NCBI GenBank assembly: GCA_963377175.1
Contig: CAUJNA010003318.1
Span: 315,001-379,000 of the forward strand
Source of the DNA: Effrenium voratum
Lineage: Eukaryota; Sar; Dinophyceae; Suessiales; Symbiodiniaceae
DNA length: 64,000 nt
Direction of reading: 5' to 3'
Both the position numbers and the translations under genes were made by a program. Below are positions 63,424 through 64,000 of the stretch, in pieces. The notes beneath the pieces were generated by a model. It was given only the letters and a program-made list of their open reading frames with translations. It was not told where the DNA came from and searched no databases. Position 1 is the first letter of the stretch. The number at the start of each line of letters is the position of its first letter.

Positions 63424-64000
63424 CTTGTGCCGAAAGCCGAAGTAGCCAATACGCCAAAGGCCCAAGCCGCCCTTGACAAGGAATGGGAAAACCTTTGAAA
63501 GAAAGGCACTTGGGATGAGTTCAGAGTAAATGAGTGTAGGCGTGTCATCAGAGAAGCCCAGAACAAAGGGGAAAAGGTCCACATTGGAAGGATTTTCGAA
63601 GCTTGTTACGAGAAGGGTAGTGAGCTTCCTGATGATGATCCTAACAAGAAGTTCAAAGGAAGGACTGTTTTCCAAGGGAACAATGTTTACGATGAGAACT
63701 CTGTGGCAGCATTATTTGCGGAGCTAGGGTCCAGCCCAGCGTCAATGGAGGCAGCCAAAATCCTCGACGCTTTCGGGTCGCAGCCCGGCTACCGCAAGGC
63801 GCAAGCCGATGCGAAGCAAGCCTACATCCAAGCCCTGTTCAAAGGTGTTCCCACATGGCTTAGATTGCCAAAGAACAGATGGCCTAGCCATTGGAGCAAA
63901 CAATACATTGACCCCATTGTCACTCGTGCTAGCCTTGTACGGACATCCCGATTCAGGGGGGCTTTGGGAAAAGCACCTGGAAGATGCCCTTTGTAAGCAA
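63424..64000 (+). CDS. Copia reverse transcriptase, N-terminal part, broken
   Basis: Frame moved after the TAG. DKEWENL-stop-KKGTW (TGA at 63496-63498), KVHIGRIFEACYEKGSELP, KFKGRTVFQGN and ADAKQAYIQALFKGVPTW match RVT_2 of copia elements. A 1-nt insertion near 63934 shifts the frame into GHPDSGGLWEKHLEDAL. The YxDD motif lies beyond the window. Confidence 0.7.

Larger units (their letters stand above)
56405..64000 (+). mobile_element. Degraded Ty1/copia-type retroelement, cut by the window end
   Basis: Order gag (coiled-coil N-part, capsid part, CCCH fingers), protease remnant, pre-integrase H-C-C motif, integrase, reverse transcriptase: the copia order. GGTTATCAG just before the gag start at 56439 resembles a Met-tRNA primer-binding site (TGGTATCAG), but no LTR was delimited. 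Gag is split by a TIR-flanked insert. Multiple lesions show it is inactive. Confidence 0.75.

Overview
The window looks like nuclear DNA of a dinoflagellate (a Symbiodinium/Polarella-like alga) carrying an integrated Polinton-like (Maverick-type) DNA virus. Dinoflagellate signs are GC-ending host codons in tiny exons with AG|G acceptors and GT, GC or unclear donors; multi-exon genes with introns of 0.4 to several kb; a 14-base match to the end of the dinoflagellate spliced leader; PPR and ankyrin fragments; plant-type (CCCTAAA) telomere-like sequence; and a copia-like retroelement with CCCH zinc fingers. The species call is inference. LAYOUT. (1) About 3.2-9.7 kb, + strand: a spliced gene whose exons together read as a Sec7 (ARF-GEF) domain followed by a PH domain; an antisense ankyrin array lies in one intron. 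(2) 8-12.46 kb: mostly simple repeats. (3) 12.46-35.38 kb: a sharply AT-rich, intron-poor element of about 22.9 kb bounded by inverted terminal repeats of about 1.12 kb whose outer ends run into G-tracts (C-tract on the right). (4) 37-55.5 kb, + strand: scattered short exons that encode repeats resembling the helicase-associated (HA) module. (5) 56.4-64 kb: a decayed Ty1/copia-type retroelement whose gag is split by a 2.39-kb insert with 26-bp terminal inverted repeats. THE PROVIRUS. It has the Polinton-type core: protein-primed family B DNA polymerase, retroviral-type (rve) integrase, FtsK/HerA-like packaging ATPase, double-jelly-roll major capsid protein and penton. Extra genes are a fibre-like protein ending in a self-cleaving S74 chaperone, a class-3-like lipase, a C5 cytosine methyltransferase, a GIY-YIG nuclease and many small zinc-finger proteins. 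No Ulp1/adenain-like maturation protease was recognised. Polymerase (two frame breaks), ATPase (one in-frame stop) and the left ITR gene copy (two 1-nt deletions) are interrupted; capsid, penton, integrase, methyltransferase and lipase are open. This is either a recently inactivated provirus or an intact one with assembly errors at homopolymers. A box (ACTTAAAGA) 36-42 nt before the start codon marks polymerase, the ITR gene, its neighbour and one zinc-finger gene, but not capsid genes, which suggests a temporal (early) gene class.
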